Shown here piece by piece: positions 44,733 to 54,000 of a DNA stretch of 64,000 bases. The notes below the pieces were generated by a model. That model saw nothing but the letters and a program-made list of their open reading frames with translations. It was not told the origin of the DNA and made no database searches. The position numbers and the translations under genes were made by a program. Position 1 is the first letter of the stretch. Each line of letters begins with the position of its first letter. Source of the DNA: an uncultured Balneola sp. GTDB taxonomy: Bacteria > Bacteroidota > Rhodothermia > Balneolales > Balneolaceae. The DNA lies in the NCBI GenBank assembly GCA_913058495.1, contig CAJXQC010000008.1, forward strand, positions 1-64,000, read 5' to 3'.

Positions 44733-45652
44733 CTTCAGCTGATTCAGAAGAGACGTATTCTCCACTTAAAGTATATGGAGCGCTCTTTATTGGCTTAACA
44801 GCATTTAGTTTAGCTCCGATACTGGTAAGGTTTGCAGCTGACTACTCCGGAGTATTGCTTGCCACGATACGAACTGTTTTAGCAGTTGTAATTCTGGCGC
44901 CAATCTACATTTCGTACAAGCTGAAAAAAGAAGTAAGACCTGTCGAGTCCCGAAAAGAGCATATATTGGTGGCCATTGCCGGGTTGGCGCTTGGTTTGCA
45001 TTTCATAGCATGGATCAACTCTATTTACTACACATCAGTTTCTTCAGCTTCTGTTTTAGTGTGTATCCATCCTATAATTTTGATTATTGCTGAGCGCACT
45101 TTAATGAAAACCACTTTTCGTCCGATAGTCTGGACAGGGGTTATTATATCTTTTATAGGCACCTTGCTGCTTGGTTATTTCGATTTAGATGCTTCAAACT
45201 CATTTCCTCAAGCTGGTTTAGGAAATACATTAGCAGTAACAGCGGCGGTGATATTTGCATTGTACTTTTTAATTGGAAGGAAGATAAGACAGAAACGAAC
45301 CTGGATTGGGTATGTATTTCCCGTTTATGCTTACGCAGCAATTACATGTACAATTTTTTTGGTAGCAACTGAAGGAGTACCATCACAAATAGATGGCAGG
45401 TTGTTTTTAATCGGACTCGCTCTAGCAGTAGGACCACAAATATTCGGACATGGATCCTTAAACTATGCTGTTAAATATGTTTCAGCTACATTGCTGTCTA
45501 CGTTGATACTGGCGGAGCCAATTTTGGCATCAATAATAGCTTACTTTCTATTTCAGGAATTACCATTACCTCTTTCAGTTATCGCGATGCTGATTATTCT
45601 GGTTGGAATAGGCCTTACTTGGAAAAGAAGAAGTAAAATTAGTGATTCTTAG
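44729..45652 (+). CDS. EamA/DMT-family transporter
   Basis: 307 residues with ten membrane helices in two five-helix halves: an EamA pattern with 'FSLAPILVRFAADYSGVLLATIRTVLA' (N half) and 'VSATLLSTLILAEPILASIIAYFLFQE' (C half), shown by their cores. The family exports amino acids, drugs or metabolites. Start codon overlaps the DUF4293 gene. Substrate is unknown. Confidence 0.88.
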   Translation: MTSADSEETYSPLKVYGALFIGLTAFSLAPILVRFAADYSGVLLATIRTVLAVVILAPIYISYKLKKEVRPVESRKEHILVAIAGLALGLHFIAWINSIYYTSVSSASVLVCIHPIILIIAERTLMKTTFRPIVWTGVIISFIGTLLLGYFDLDASNSFPQAGLGNTLAVTAAVIFALYFLIGRKIRQKRTWIGYVFPVYAYAAITCTIFLVATEGVPSQIDGRLFLIGLALAVGPQIFGHGSLNYAVKYVSATLLSTLILAEPILASIIAYFLFQELPLPLSVIAMLIILVGIGLTWKRRSKISDS

Positions 45653-45661
45653 TGAGACTGT

Positions 45662-46024
45662 TTAGTTCGCTAAAAGCTGTAGAGTCTTCTTTAAATCATC
45701 AACTTTAACCGGTTTAGATAAGGGCTGAACGTTATTAATATCAGAAGCGGTTTTCAGGTGTTCATAGGTTGTGTCTCCAGACAAGATCAGAACAGGAATT
45801 TCATTGTTTTCTTTTCGAAGAGCTTCTACAACATCTAAACCTTTCATTCTGCCCGACAAGTTTTGGTCACTTACTACAAAATCAGGATTTAAAGATTGTA
45901 TTTTTTTTAATCCCTCTTCTCCGCTTACTGAAGTTTCAATAACATCATAACCTAGCGTTTGTAACATTTTTGATTGTACTATTGTCAGTAAATGGTCGTC
46001 TTCTAAAAGAATTACTTTTTTCAT
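45662..46024 (-). CDS. Single-domain response regulator
   Basis: 120 residues forming only a receiver domain: 'LLEDDHLLTIVQSKML', phosphoacceptor Asp53 in 'FVVSDQNLSGRM', and Lys in 'QPLSKPVKVDDL'. There is no output domain, so it acts as a CheY-like phosphorelay or switch. No kinase is adjacent. A symmetric inverted repeat lies ~55 bases before its start. Confidence 0.9.
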   Translation of the reverse strand: MKKVILLEDDHLLTIVQSKMLQTLGYDVIETSVSGEEGLKKIQSLNPDFVVSDQNLSGRMKGLDVVEALRKENNEIPVLILSGDTTYEHLKTASDINNVQPLSKPVKVDDLKKTLQLLAN

Positions 46025-46077
46025 TTGGGAAGCCTTTATTAATATCCTGAAACTTTGAAACCTAATTCATTATCGAC

Positions 46078-46101
46078 TAATGTTAAGAAATCTTAACATT
46101 A
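46078..46101. promoter_or_regulatory. Perfect inverted repeat upstream of the response regulator
   Basis: TAATGTTAAGA (46078-46088), AA, TCTTAACATTA (46091-46101): an 11-base-pair palindrome with a 2-base centre. It lies in the 146-base gap between the divergently read response regulator and the hydrolase, both minus strand, so it is upstream of the former. It is too tight for a natural terminator loop, so a dimer-binding operator is more likely. Confidence 0.45.
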
Positions 46102-46170
46102 ATTGTAAGTTTTTTCCGTTCCCTATATAAATACGGGGTTTTCCACTTTTTAGATTGAAAAACTCCGTTG

Positions 46171-46959
46171 CTAACGGAAGTATGCTTCCGCAATTGAAGT
46201 AAATTGTTTGGGTTTATCCAGAAAAGCGTAGTGACCGGCATCTTCAATGATTACCAAGGCTGAATTCTTAATCCCTTTTTCAATTCTTTCTCCCTGATAA
46301 ACGGGGGTTGCATCATCATTTCGTCCCCAAAGCAAAAGTATATCATGAGAAATGAGGGGAAGACATTTTTCCAGATATTCAGTAACTGATTTCACAAAAG
46401 TTTCTCTCATCACACCCGAAAGTTGATTGTATTCACCTGAACCCAAACTTTTCCAGAGATTTGTCTGTCGTAATTTCAAAAGCGCTGGTTCTCTGTAAGA
46501 TTGCGGAAGAATACTGAATGGGAGCTTTAGTGTCTTAGCAAGGTATTTTTTAAAATAAAATTTCATTGAGCGTTTTGGTTTCATCCCTGCCCCACCGGTA
46601 ATAAGAACCTTTTCGATACGCTCCTGACCAAACTTTCGGGCACAAAGCTTCAGAGTAATTCTTCCGCCAAAAGAATGCACAAGCAAATCAACTTTGCCAT
46701 CAAATTTATCAACTATAAATGACTCAACAGCATCAGCGTAATCATCAATACTCCATGAAGCACTAGGCTCAGGAGAATCTCCGAATCCCGGAAGGTCTAA
46801 AACGTAGGAAGTTCTGATGTGAACTAAAGATTTAGCAACAGGCATCATCACGCGCCGGCTGCTTCCCCAACCATGTAAAATTACAAGAGGTTTGCCTTTG
46901 CCAATAACTTCATAACTGATTGGCCGGTCTTTATAAATATATGATTCCACGTTTGCCAT
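46171..46959 (-). CDS. Alpha/beta hydrolase
   Basis: 262 residues from the ATG at 46959 (MANVESYIYKDR...). Oxyanion motif 'LVILHGWGSSRRVM', nucleophile Ser96 in 'VHSFGGRITL', Asp in 'LLLWGRNDDATPV' and His in 'IEDAGHYAFLDKP' complete the catalytic set. This is a general family, with substrates such as esters or ring-cleavage products. Nothing adjacent gives a pathway. Confidence 0.85.
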   Translation of the reverse strand: MANVESYIYKDRPISYEVIGKGKPLVILHGWGSSRRVMMPVAKSLVHIRTSYVLDLPGFGDSPEPSASWSIDDYADAVESFIVDKFDGKVDLLVHSFGGRITLKLCARKFGQERIEKVLITGGAGMKPKRSMKFYFKKYLAKTLKLPFSILPQSYREPALLKLRQTNLWKSLGSGEYNQLSGVMRETFVKSVTEYLEKCLPLISHDILLLWGRNDDATPVYQGERIEKGIKNSALVIIEDAGHYAFLDKPKQFTSIAEAYFR

Positions 46960-47049
46960 AATAGAAAGTAAACATCTCACTTAACAGGATCGAATACAAG
47001 TTGACTTGCTGATATTTTGTTCCCTTATTAGAATCAAATTATTTGTGTC

Positions 47050-47523
47050 ATGAAAAAGTATAAAAGAGATTTCTTTTTTTGGATCGAAAGGCTCCAAATT
47101 ACACGAAAAGAACGAATAGTTATTTCAGGTTTGCTAGTACTTGTCTTAATAACTGCAGCTCTTTCCGTATTTATTACGGAACAACACTCAACAAGCACAG
47201 AAAATTACGAAGCGATCCTAAAAGAATTCGAAGAAAAAAGTGCTGCAATTGAAAAAAGAAATAAAACAGAGGGCAGTAATTCGATTGGGATAGTAAAAAC
47301 AAACGAAACAAATACGACCTTAAGCGAGTTAGAAATCAACATTAACACAGCCGGTATCGATGAGTTACAAAAACTGAAAGGGATCGGAGCAACATATGCA
47401 CAACGAATTATTGATTACCGGTTAGAAAACGGCGAATTTAAAGAAGTAGAAGAACTCTTGAATGTTAAAGGAATTGGAGAGAAACGATTACAAGACATCA
47501 AAGCGTTTATAAAACTAAAGTGA
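47050..47523 (+). CDS. ComEA-like helix-hairpin-helix DNA-binding protein
   Basis: 157 residues. One membrane helix ([19 protein letters not shown]) followed by a linker and a C-terminal HhH pair, '[25 protein letters not shown]' and '[19 protein letters not shown]' (cores N-N-A...L..IG). This is the layout of ComEA, a periplasmic DNA-binding protein used in natural transformation. No other competence gene is present here, so the role is by family. Confidence 0.82.
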   Translation: MKKYKRDFFFWIERLQITRKERIVISGLLVLVLITAALSVFITEQHSTSTENYEAILKEFEEKSAAIEKRNKTEGSNSIGIVKTNETNTTLSELEININTAGIDELQKLKGIGATYAQRIIDYRLENGEFKEVEELLNVKGIGEKRLQDIKAFIKLK

Positions 47524-47539
47524 AATATTAAGGAATTAT

Positions 47540-49081
47540 ATGCCAGACATTTTATGGGTAGACGATCAAATTGATCAACTTCGTTCACATATCATCTTTC
47601 TAGAAAAAAAAGGGTTCACCATTGAGCCGGTTACAAATGGAGAAGATGCTGTAACAATGATAAAAGAGAAGATCTTTGATATAGTTTTTTTAGATGAACA
47701 AATGCCCGGGATGGATGGTATAGAGACGCTTGAACAGATCAAGAGCCTGAACCCACAACTTCCTGTGGTTATGATCACTAAAAGCGAGGAAGAGTCTATT
47801 ATGGAAGATGCGATCGGAGGCAAAATATCCGATTATCTCATAAAGCCTGTAAACCCTAATCAAATTCTACTAACTACAAAAAGGATTCTGGAACGCTCGA
47901 GGCTGCAGAATGAAAAATCTGCGCAAAGTTATTTAAAGCAATTTGGAGAAATCTCATCACGAATACATCCAAGAACAGGGTGGAAAGAATGGATCGATAT
48001 TTTTAAGGAGTTGTCTAAATGGAAAATCGACCTTGAAACCGGAGATGAGAATCTGGTTCACGTTTTGGAAGATCAGATTCATGAGGCAAATAAGGAGTTT
48101 GGAAAATTCATTGAAAACGAATACCAAAGTTGGTTGTCACAAGAAGATGGGGCGCCATTATTGTCTCCGAAAATAATTGAAAAGTATGTGCAGCCTCACT
48201 TAGAAAAAGGTAAAAAAACAATGTTTTTCATTATTGATTGTATGAGATACGATCAATGGCTCACTTTTGAAGCTGTGCTCTCTAATTACTACAACATAGA
48301 GACAGATTTTTATTACTCGATCTTACCTACAGCAACTCCTTATTCGAGAAATGCTATTTTTGCAGGTTTATATCCATCTGATATTGAACGATTGTATCCT
48401 GAACTATGGCAACAAGGACAGGATGAGACTTCTTTAAACCGACATGAAGAAGAGTTGCTTCAACGACAGCTGGAGCGAGCAGGAATAAATGTAAATTTCA
48501 AATACGAGAAAGTTTTAAATGCAGATGAAGGAAAGCGAATAGCAGATAAAATGCAGAATTATACGCAATCAAAGTTTGCAGCTTTTGTATACAATTTTGT
48601 GGATACCCTCGTGCATTCGAGGTCTGATTCGGCTGTTATAAAAGAACTTGCACCTGATGAATCAGCTTTTCGTTCTATAACAGAAGCCTGGTTCTTACAT
48701 TCAAATTTGCTTCAGATGTTCAAAACTCTGTCAGAGGAAGATGTAACGGTTGTTGTAACTACAGATCATGGCTCGGTTAGGGCATTGAGGGATACCAAGG
48801 TATTTGGTGACAAAGATACAGCGAAAAACCTGCGCTATAAATATGGAAGAAACCTAAAAGCCGACGAAAGTAGTGCGGTTTTCTTTATGGATAATCCTCT
48901 CGATTTTAAACTGCCGGTTGTAACAGGGGTAAATAATTACATTATAGCTAAGGAAGATTACTTTTTTGTGTATCCAACGAATTACAACAAATATCAGAAT
49001 CGGTATAAAGATACTTTTCAGCATGGCGGAGCTTCCATGGAAGAAATGATCTTACCTGTAGCTACGATGAGACCTAAGTAA
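47540..49081 (+). CDS. porX: PorX-like response regulator with a PglZ domain
   Basis: 513 residues. The receiver (1-120) has Asp52 in '[13 protein letters not shown]' and a Lys in 'LIKPVNP'. A helical linker follows, and from ~220 a PglZ alkaline-phosphatase-superfamily domain with metal/nucleophile motifs '[12 protein letters not shown]' (Asp233), '[17 protein letters not shown]' and '[11 protein letters not shown]'. Receiver plus PglZ is the PorX architecture, a type IX secretion regulator in Bacteroidota. It supports the presence of a T9SS here, as does the sorting domain on the nuclease. tsaE starts 1 base after it. Confidence 0.9.
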   Translation: MPDILWVDDQIDQLRSHIIFLEKKGFTIEPVTNGEDAVTMIKEKIFDIVFLDEQMPGMDGIETLEQIKSLNPQLPVVMITKSEEESIMEDAIGGKISDYLIKPVNPNQILLTTKRILERSRLQNEKSAQSYLKQFGEISSRIHPRTGWKEWIDIFKELSKWKIDLETGDENLVHVLEDQIHEANKEFGKFIENEYQSWLSQEDGAPLLSPKIIEKYVQPHLEKGKKTMFFIIDCMRYDQWLTFEAVLSNYYNIETDFYYSILPTATPYSRNAIFAGLYPSDIERLYPELWQQGQDETSLNRHEEELLQRQLERAGINVNFKYEKVLNADEGKRIADKMQNYTQSKFAAFVYNFVDTLVHSRSDSAVIKELAPDESAFRSITEAWFLHSNLLQMFKTLSEEDVTVVVTTDHGSVRALRDTKVFGDKDTAKNLRYKYGRNLKADESSAVFFMDNPLDFKLPVVTGVNNYIIAKEDYFFVYPTNYNKYQNRYKDTFQHGGASMEEMILPVATMRPK

Positions 49082-49082
49082 A

Positions 49083-49502
49083 ATGATCTTTGAGAGTAAA
49101 TCAGTAAAAGAGACTATTCAATTGGGAAGAAATTTTGCAGAGAAACTTAGTATCGGAGATATAGTTTGTCTGGAAGGAGATTTGGGTGCAGGAAAAACAC
49201 ACTTTGTAAAAGGAGTCGCTTCTTACTTTGGTATAGATCAGGAAAAGGTAAATTCTCCAACTTTTACACTTATCAATGAGTATTCAGGGGAAATTCCTTT
49301 ATATCATTTTGATTGCTATCGTCTGAACAGTATTCAGGAAGCCCTGGAAATTGGTGTAGAGGAATATCTGTATGGGGCCGGCGTTTCCATAATAGAATGG
49401 CCGTCAAAAATACAAGAACTGATACCCGAAGAAGCTATTCAAATTGAGATCAAGCATAAAGGAAATTCAGAAAGAAGCATTTTAATTTCAGATCGTAGCT
49501 AA
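49083..49502 (+). CDS. tsaE: tRNA threonylcarbamoyladenosine synthesis ATPase TsaE
   Basis: 139 residues, the normal length. Walker A is 'LEGDLGAGKTHFVKG' and 'INEYSGEIPLYHFDCYRL' matches the conserved second block. It works with TsaB/C/D to make t6A37 in tRNAs that read ANN codons. It is 1 base after the PorX-like gene; this neighbour pair is common in this group, so the shared transcription may be old rather than functional. Confidence 0.92.
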   Translation: MIFESKSVKETIQLGRNFAEKLSIGDIVCLEGDLGAGKTHFVKGVASYFGIDQEKVNSPTFTLINEYSGEIPLYHFDCYRLNSIQEALEIGVEEYLYGAGVSIIEWPSKIQELIPEEAIQIEIKHKGNSERSILISDRS

Positions 49503-49520
49503 AGTGCCGTAAATTTAATT

Positions 49521-49808
49521 ATGTCATCTACTAAAAAGCGAAGGCTGTCATATCGTTTAGATTTATTGCCGGTGATACTTCCCTATCACTTACGGGCAAA
49601 GAACGACCTGAAGAAAGGTGACCTTGTATATTACGGGCCAAGTCCCGAATACTATGGAATCGGCGAAGTAGTTCAGCTCGAGGAGAAAGTATGTGTAGTA
49701 GATTTTCGCGGAACTGGACTAATGGGAATTCATAAAGACGAGCTCCGTTCCAGCTACCTTATCCCGATTCATAAACTCAATCTCTCCAGAGTTTTAAAAG
49801 GTCAATAA
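49521..49808 (+). CDS. Small conserved-looking protein, unknown function
   Basis: 95 residues, basic N-terminus ('MSSTKKRRLSYRLDLLP') and a beta-rich middle 'LKKGDLVYYGPSPEYYGIGEVVQL' and 'VCVVDFRGTGLMGIHKDEL'. The 'KKGDLV...GIGEVV...VDF.G' spacing is like DUF3553 or KOW-type small barrels. I do not name a family. It follows tsaE by 18 bases on the same strand. Confidence 0.5.
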   Translation: MSSTKKRRLSYRLDLLPVILPYHLRAKNDLKKGDLVYYGPSPEYYGIGEVVQLEEKVCVVDFRGTGLMGIHKDELRSSYLIPIHKLNLSRVLKGQ

Positions 49809-49815
49809 ACCAAGC

Positions 49816-51270
49816 TTAAAGAGAGATTTTAAATTCAAGGAACATCTCTCTAAAGCTAGTCGACCAATTTCCTTTGTCCCAGTACTTTTGTCTTCTCTTT
49901 AAAATTTTAATGACTTGGTCATTAATGGTATTCTTGTTGTATAGTAAAAGAATTCTTGAAACATGGTAACTTTCAAAAGCATAAATTTTTGAATCAAGCT
50001 TTTTTAATAATGATTTAACTATGTATTGAGGTCTTTCTTTTTCAAGTTTTTCTATAAGCGTTGGGAAATACAGAAAGTTTACAGAGTTAATCGTTTGTCT
50101 GTAAACTTGTGGAATTTTATCGGGATTAAATTTTTCAATAGAGTCCAGCATTAATACCAGGATAGAGTCTTCGGGGAATCCATAATTGGAATTTTCTGGG
50201 TAATCAATTAATAGGAAGTTTTGAAAACGAAGGTTTTTTGAAGTTGAAAGCCCTTCTGCAAATATAGAGGAAGCCTTTTCAGGGTCAGTTTCTAATAACC
50301 TTGTAGTAGTAGAGAAGTCGATTATCTTATACTCTAACCAAAATTTTTTAATAATAGAATCATAAATAGGATCATAATTTCTTACGACAGCTTCGTATAA
50401 TTCTTCAAAATAGCCGATATTTGCATTCTCTTTATTTAAATGCGAATAAATTTCTGAAAGTAGCTGTTTGGATTTTTCATTCTTATAAGCTGCAATCGAT
50501 TCATAATATTGTTTCTCCATAGCAGTGAATTTGAAGGACTCCAAAAATTTCCAAAAATCAGGATGAGGAAAATGAGAAATAGCTTCAAAAGCTTCTTCAT
50601 TGAAGCTTAGTATATTTTCTGTGTCAGATGGATATCTGTATTTAGCTAATTCAACTAAAGCCATCAAATCTTTTTCTTTTAAAGCCAAGTACTTTACCCG
50701 ATTATATGTTTCCGGATCTTGATCATTATTAGATAATGAACTGTTTCTGAGATATGATCCATATTCTCTGTCATAATAGCCGGGTAAATGATTTGAGTAT
50801 AAAATTAGACTATCAATTATTGATATTTTATTTAGATAATAAGTTGAATCAATAGAATCGGTACTTAACAGACTAGATTTAAGCCGAGAGTACAAAAGAT
50901 GACTGAGATGCTCCTCGGATCCTACATCAAAGGAAATTGTATATAGTGTTTTATTTGATTTAAGAACTCTCTTAAATATATATTCTAAACCGTTATACTT
51001 GTTATCAACAAGACCCCAGACTGAATATCCATTCAAGACGGTATTCTTATGATCTATAAGATGAACAAGTTCTTTATTTGAAGCCGTTTGTTTAAGAGTA
51101 TCGAATAGTTGATAAAGATCTGATTCTGCTCCATACATTCCTATATATGGATATTCTAAGCTAGAATATTGATTTATTTGATCTACAATTTTCTTAGTAT
51201 TATCACTTAGTTTTTTTTCACAAGAAATAAAAAGGACTGATAAGCAGATATAAATTTGAAGCTTCTTCAT
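49816..51270 (-). CDS. Lipoprotein, unknown function
   Basis: 484 residues, lipoprotein signal with the lipid-modified cysteine at 17 (LFISCEKK). The rest is helical and rich in Ser, Tyr, Leu and Asn, with no motif I recognise. Repeating helix pairs in the middle suggest a HEAT- or TPR-like solenoid, which is a visual guess. It converges with the small protein at 49521 and diverges from pnuC. Its AT-richness and Ser/Tyr use are higher than those of its neighbours, so it may be less conserved. Confidence 0.6.
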   Translation of the reverse strand: MKKLQIYICLSVLFISCEKKLSDNTKKIVDQINQYSSLEYPYIGMYGAESDLYQLFDTLKQTASNKELVHLIDHKNTVLNGYSVWGLVDNKYNGLEYIFKRVLKSNKTLYTISFDVGSEEHLSHLLYSRLKSSLLSTDSIDSTYYLNKISIIDSLILYSNHLPGYYDREYGSYLRNSSLSNNDQDPETYNRVKYLALKEKDLMALVELAKYRYPSDTENILSFNEEAFEAISHFPHPDFWKFLESFKFTAMEKQYYESIAAYKNEKSKQLLSEIYSHLNKENANIGYFEELYEAVVRNYDPIYDSIIKKFWLEYKIIDFSTTTRLLETDPEKASSIFAEGLSTSKNLRFQNFLLIDYPENSNYGFPEDSILVLMLDSIEKFNPDKIPQVYRQTINSVNFLYFPTLIEKLEKERPQYIVKSLLKKLDSKIYAFESYHVSRILLLYNKNTINDQVIKILKRRQKYWDKGNWSTSFREMFLEFKISL

Positions 51271-51312
51271 AGCTAAATATCAGTTTTTATAGAATGATAT
51301 AAAAGTCAATAA

Positions 51313-51933
51313 ATGCAACCAATCATTGATGGGATTATAAACGGAGTCATACAAACTTCAGCACTCGAATGGACTGCGGTAATTTGTGGAGTAGCAAGCG
51401 TGATTTATTCCATGCGAGAGAATATCTTGGTTTACCCTACCGGAATTATCAGCGTTCTTATCTATGTGTATCTGGCATTTGAATACAAGTTATATGCCGA
51501 TATGGGAGTTAATGGATATTACTTCGTGATGAGTGTGTATGGCTGGTACTACTGGACAAATACCGATGGTAACAAAGATCAGGTTCCTGTAACTATCAAT
51601 TCCTTAAGAGAGAACTTTTATTCAGTGGGAATTCTGGCAGGAAGTTTTGGGATATTGGTTTTTGTACTCATCAACTTTACCGATAGTGATGTTCCTTTTT
51701 GGGACGCAACGACCACTTCGTTTGCAATACTTGGGATGTGGTTAATGGCTCGAAAAAAGCTGGAAAACTGGATAGCCTGGATCATAACAGATCTGATCTC
51801 AATACCACTATACTTTCATAAAGGATTGGTACTAACGAGTTTCCAATTCCTGATCTTCACTGTTTTGGCAACGATGGGCTACTTTGCCTGGAAGAAGTCA
51901 TTGGAAGAAAACCATCTTCACTCTCTGAAATAA
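51313..51933 (+). CDS. pnuC: Nicotinamide riboside transporter PnuC
   Basis: 206 residues with seven or eight hydrophobic segments and the PnuC motifs 'LEWTAVICGVASVIYSMREN' (core), 'YPTGIISVLIYVYLAFEYKLYADMGVNGYYFVMSVYGWYYW' (core YPTG...YGWYYW) and 'WIITDLISIPLYFHKGL'. It brings nicotinamide riboside across the inner membrane for NAD synthesis. It stands alone, with a terminator directly after. Confidence 0.9.
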   Translation: MQPIIDGIINGVIQTSALEWTAVICGVASVIYSMRENILVYPTGIISVLIYVYLAFEYKLYADMGVNGYYFVMSVYGWYYWTNTDGNKDQVPVTINSLRENFYSVGILAGSFGILVFVLINFTDSDVPFWDATTTSFAILGMWLMARKKLENWIAWIITDLISIPLYFHKGLVLTSFQFLIFTVLATMGYFAWKKSLEENHLHSLK

Positions 51934-51962
51934 AGAAGGGAAGTCATCCGACTTCCCTTCTT
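51933..51962. terminator. Bidirectional hairpin after pnuC
   Basis: AAGAAGGGAAGTC (51933-51945), loop ATCC, GACTTCCCTTCTT (51950-51962): a perfect 13-base-pair stem between pnuC (plus) and the minus-strand coiled-coil gene. No long T-run follows, but the stem is strong. Confidence 0.75.
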
Positions 51963-52000
51963 AGAATCTGTGCTGATCACAGTTATAAAATTCTATTGCT

Positions 52001-52735
52001 TTAAATAGAAAGCTGCTCTTTTGCTTTATCAAAGAATGATTGATCAACGACGATACGACCGCTGTTCTCATCAATAATTACTTTATTCATTCTGCGAACT
52101 TCCACCTGAGTTTGTGGAGGGAGAGCCATGCCGAATGCGGCGCCTCTGTCCATAGCTACAACAGCGATGCCATTGTTAAGCCCATTTCTCAAGCGGTTGT
52201 AGTTACGCAGGTAACGCGCATCAACTTCTTTTTCTACTTTCTTTCTTTCTTTAAGAAGTTGTGCTTCTTCGTCTTCAGTAGATTTCGTAACAGACTCAAG
52301 ACTGCTGCTCTTTTCTTCGAGTTCAGCTTTTGCAGCGTCAAGTTCAGCTTTAGCCTCTTCGATTTCAGGCCCGATCGCTTCTTGTCTTTTGTCGATCTCT
52401 TCAATGCGGGAAGTAGCATTTTCTACTACATGCTTCTGAGCTTCAATTTCTTTCGTAAGTGCGTCATACTCACGGTTATTACGGACAGCAAGTTGCTGAT
52501 CTTCGTATTTCTTTGTTTTCTCTTCAGAGCTTGCTAGTTCAAGCTTAAGGTTGTCATATTCTACAATAAGATCTTTCTCTTCTTGCTCAAGTTTTGACAG
52601 ACGAGCCTCTTTACGAGCAATATCTGTTTCAATATCAAGAATCTCTTCCGGAAGATCGCCTCTTAGCTGTTTAAGCTCATCTATACGGCTGTCTATATAT
52701 TGTAAATTTGCTAGTTGTTGAAGTGCTTCTTTCAT
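52001..52735 (-). CDS. Coiled-coil protein of the zinc-ribbon (zf-RING_7/DUF164) family, cysteines lost
   Basis: About 244 residues from the ATG at 52735. The first ~190 residues form a long antiparallel coiled coil ('LQQLANLQYIDSRIDELKQL' start). The C-terminal zinc-ribbon region is recognisable by 'GMALPPQTQVEVRR' and 'NSGRIVVDQSFF', but the four zinc cysteines are replaced (Gly, Phe, Asp and Ser by my alignment to CGGCHMSLPPQ...TCPSCGRIL-type relatives). It therefore cannot bind zinc there. It follows nif3 by 10 bases on the same strand. Relatives are linked to ribosome or envelope processes, but the function is not known. Confidence 0.75.
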   Translation of the reverse strand: MKEALQQLANLQYIDSRIDELKQLRGDLPEEILDIETDIARKEARLSKLEQEEKDLIVEYDNLKLELASSEEKTKKYEDQQLAVRNNREYDALTKEIEAQKHVVENATSRIEEIDKRQEAIGPEIEEAKAELDAAKAELEEKSSSLESVTKSTEDEEAQLLKERKKVEKEVDARYLRNYNRLRNGLNNGIAVVAMDRGAAFGMALPPQTQVEVRRMNKVIIDENSGRIVVDQSFFDKAKEQLSI

Positions 52736-52745
52736 GGATTGCTTT

Positions 52746-53807
52746 TCAGCTTGGTTGAATGGATTGGGGTTTATGTTCCGATACATATGTTTGCATCGGA
52801 TTGGTTACAACTTTAGTAACGGATACACTAAGGTTGTCGAAAGCCTCGGTTAACTCTTTTCTTAAAGCTTCAGCTATAGGAAATTCGCTTTCATAATGTC
52901 CTACATCTACTAATAAAAAATTCTCTTGTTCTGTAAAATATTCATGGTATTTAATATCTGAAGTCACAAATGCATCTGCACCGCTTTTGATAGCTTTGTC
53001 TTTAAGAAATACACCAGCGCCACCACATACCGCAACGGTTTTGATACGATCAATATCACCGGAAAAGCGGATAGCTTTTACATCCAAAGCTTGAGAGACT
53101 AAATGAAGGAATTCATTCTTTCCGAGTCCCTCTTCAGGATATTTACCGATTACGCCCATTCCAAAATTATTGGAAGTTGAAACAAGATCTGTAACCTGAA
53201 GGGCTTCTTCTTTCAGCAAACCTTCTTTCTTCAATCCTTTTCTTAGCGCTGGTAAATGGTGTTTATCAATAGTTGCTTCAAAGCATCTGAGATCACTTTC
53301 TCTGCTCTCTACGCTATAATGATGCACATCTTCAGCTGAATAATAATTCAATAACTGAACCATGGAATCACTGTTCTCCACAGAGCTTACAAGACTTATT
53401 TTTTTGCTGATGGAGTAATTCTTTGTAAGAAAACTCAGATCATCAAGACCGAGCATGTTTGCAAGAACAAAAGAAACGCCATCAAGTGCTGCGTCAAGGT
53501 TTGTGTGAGCTACAATTAAACCGATATCATTTTTAATCAGTTTGTAAATAATACGGCCTTGTTCATTGGTTGGATTAATACTACCAATTTTGCCGAAAAT
53601 GAGCGGGTGGTGCGCTACAATAAGCTCACAATCGTTCTGAATAGCCTCGGCTACAATTTCATCAGTAACATCTAAACAGGTAAGTACATTTGTTACGAGA
53701 GAATCAGGATCTCCTACAAGAAGTCCGACATTATCGTAATCCATTTTAGTGCCCGGAGGAGCCCACTGATTCAAAAAGGTGGAGATATGTCGGATTTTTG
53801 TTGCCAT
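52746..53807 (-). CDS. Nif3-like dinuclear metal protein (YbgI family)
   Basis: 353 residues, longer than the ~250-residue YbgI because of an inserted CutA-like domain around 120-230, as in many bacterial Nif3 proteins. Metal ligands are in 'CELIVAHHPLIFG', 'IVAHTNLDAA' and 'LLVDVGHYESEF'. The enzyme activity is debated; some members act as a GTP cyclohydrolase-type protein. It precedes the coiled-coil gene by 10 bases. Confidence 0.9.
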   Translation of the reverse strand: MATKIRHISTFLNQWAPPGTKMDYDNVGLLVGDPDSLVTNVLTCLDVTDEIVAEAIQNDCELIVAHHPLIFGKIGSINPTNEQGRIIYKLIKNDIGLIVAHTNLDAALDGVSFVLANMLGLDDLSFLTKNYSISKKISLVSSVENSDSMVQLLNYYSAEDVHHYSVESRESDLRCFEATIDKHHLPALRKGLKKEGLLKEEALQVTDLVSTSNNFGMGVIGKYPEEGLGKNEFLHLVSQALDVKAIRFSGDIDRIKTVAVCGGAGVFLKDKAIKSGADAFVTSDIKYHEYFTEQENFLLVDVGHYESEFPIAEALRKELTEAFDNLSVSVTKVVTNPMQTYVSEHKPQSIQPS

Positions 53808-54000
53808 TTATCTTTTACCTTTTGGAATGATTAGGATAAATTGGACCGACAAGGGCGCTATTAATTTGTAGAAAGTCAGTTTGTACAATAGAAGTTAATT
53901 TAGGCTTTCTTTGAGCTTCCAAAAATAAGGGTAATTTTTGAATGATAAAAGCCTAGATTGCTGTTATTAATGTAAAATTAATGTGAAAAGCAGAATTAGA

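Noticed and set aside
47540-49081. PglZ domain as a sign of a BREX or Pgl phage-defence system
   Set aside because: A receiver domain precedes it (PorX layout), and no BrxC/BrxL/PglX-type genes are nearby.
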